From: MPNO01 sp965200535 | GTDB taxonomy: Bacteria; Pseudomonadota; Alphaproteobacteria; MPNO01 | Direction: 5' to 3' | Length of the DNA stretch: 64,000 nt | NCBI GenBank assembly: GCA_965200535.1 | Contig: CBDAUF010000001.1 | Location: 1,902,107-1,966,106 of the forward strand | Part shown: positions 63,764 to 64,000 of the stretch, in pieces | Layout: each line of letters starts with the position of its first letter | How positions within the stretch are numbered: position 1 is the first letter of the stretch | Notes under the pieces: model-generated | Databases searched by the model: none | What the model was told of the DNA's origin: nothing | What the model saw: only the letters and a program-made list of their open reading frames with translations | Made by a program: the position numbers and the translations under genes

Positions 63764-64000
63764 GTGCGCGGAGCGGACAGCGGCGGCGGCGGCGGGCCGC
63801 CGATCCCGAGGCGGGCATTCGCGGGCGGCTGCGCCGCGGCGCTGCTGCTCGCCGCCGCGCGCCCTGCCGCCGCCGGCCCGGCCGCCGGGGCCGCCCCCGC
63901 CGCGCCGCCGGCGCCCGTCGGGCCGCCCATCGACGGGGTGGAGCGGGAGGGGTCGTCCTGGCCGGCGATGATCGGCGCGGTGGCGCGCTACCGGGCGCGC
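63764..64000 (+). CDS. Exported protein, 3' end outside window
   Basis: 79 codons visible from GTG 63764, preceded by GGAGG nine bases upstream. A Gly-rich, basic N-terminus (RGADSGGGGGPPIPRR) leads to a hydrophobic Ala/Leu-rich segment (AAALLLAAARPAAAGPAAG), a probable signal peptide. A Pro/Ala-rich stretch and GVEREGSSWPAMIGAVARYRA follow. The last part is faintly like the start of L,D-transpeptidase proteins, but too little is present to name it. A consensus TATAAT lies at 63670-63675. Confidence 0.5.
   Translation, partial: MRGADSGGGGGPPIPRRAFAGGCAAALLLAAARPAAAGPAAGAAPAAPPAPVGPPIDGVEREGSSWPAMIGAVARYRAR

Noticed and set aside
63688..63930. 80-codon minus-strand frame at the window end
   Set aside because: Ala/Gly/Pro-rich shadow of the plus-strand signal-peptide gene, which has a good ribosome site.

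Overview
The window is about 70% GC with densely packed, often overlapping genes. It looks like a chromosomal segment of an alphaproteobacterium, possibly a Rhodospirillales-like or uncultured lineage. Supporting signs are a DUF2794 protein, YqgE/AlgH, a tRNA-Tyr/tRNA-Gly/tuf/tRNA-Trp/secE/nusG/rplKAJL/rpoBC order, thrC next to an M16 peptidase, and an alphaproteobacterial-type II-C tracrRNA. This placement is inference; no search was run.

Layout. 0-10.7 kb: the end of an ABC permease, a VOC protein, a UbiD decarboxylase and an acyl-CoA ligase face a four-gene molybdenum hydroxylase cluster (FAD, 2Fe-2S and two large subunits); a headless glutathione S-transferase lies between. 10.7-19.5 kb: tRNA-Gln, Ppx/GppA, RlmE, guaB, an acetyltransferase, guaA, DUF3891, type 2 IPP isomerase, a Nudix hydrolase and DUF2794. 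19.6-33 kb: the transcription/translation block on the minus strand, from tRNA-Tyr to rpoC. 33-38 kb: a TrmH-family methyltransferase, then a three-gene operon of a cyanuric acid/barbiturate-type amidohydrolase, FdrA and a DUF1116 protein. 38-43 kb: tRNA-Thr and the glycine cleavage operon gcvT-H-PA-PB behind a tandem glycine riboswitch. 43-52.4 kb: a putative lipoprotein, a CDGSH protein, ispH, thrB, rnhA, a peroxiredoxin, a DsbD/ScsB-like reductase, YqgE, an M16 peptidase and thrC.

Two AT-rich stretches interrupt this housekeeping DNA. At 52.7-54.05 kb there is a three-gene operon of unknown function, one member resembling DUF7689. At 58.1-59.7 kb there is a CRISPR-Cas relic: an intact-looking type II-C tracrRNA gene with promoter and terminator, divergent from a 48-codon remnant of cas9 that keeps the RuvC-I motif and stops before the bridge helix. 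Two orphan AT-rich genes follow. No cas1, cas2 or CRISPR array is visible. Between the islands lie an LLM-type flavin monooxygenase and two MFS transporters.

60-64 kb: an acetyltransferase, an HpaB-type flavin monooxygenase, a transglutaminase-like protein, a UbiX flavin prenyltransferase and the start of an exported protein cut by the window edge. UbiX makes the prenyl-FMN that the UbiD at 1.3 kb would need. Together with the CoA ligase, the hydroxylase cluster and the HpaB protein, this suggests capacity to process aromatic or heterocyclic acids.
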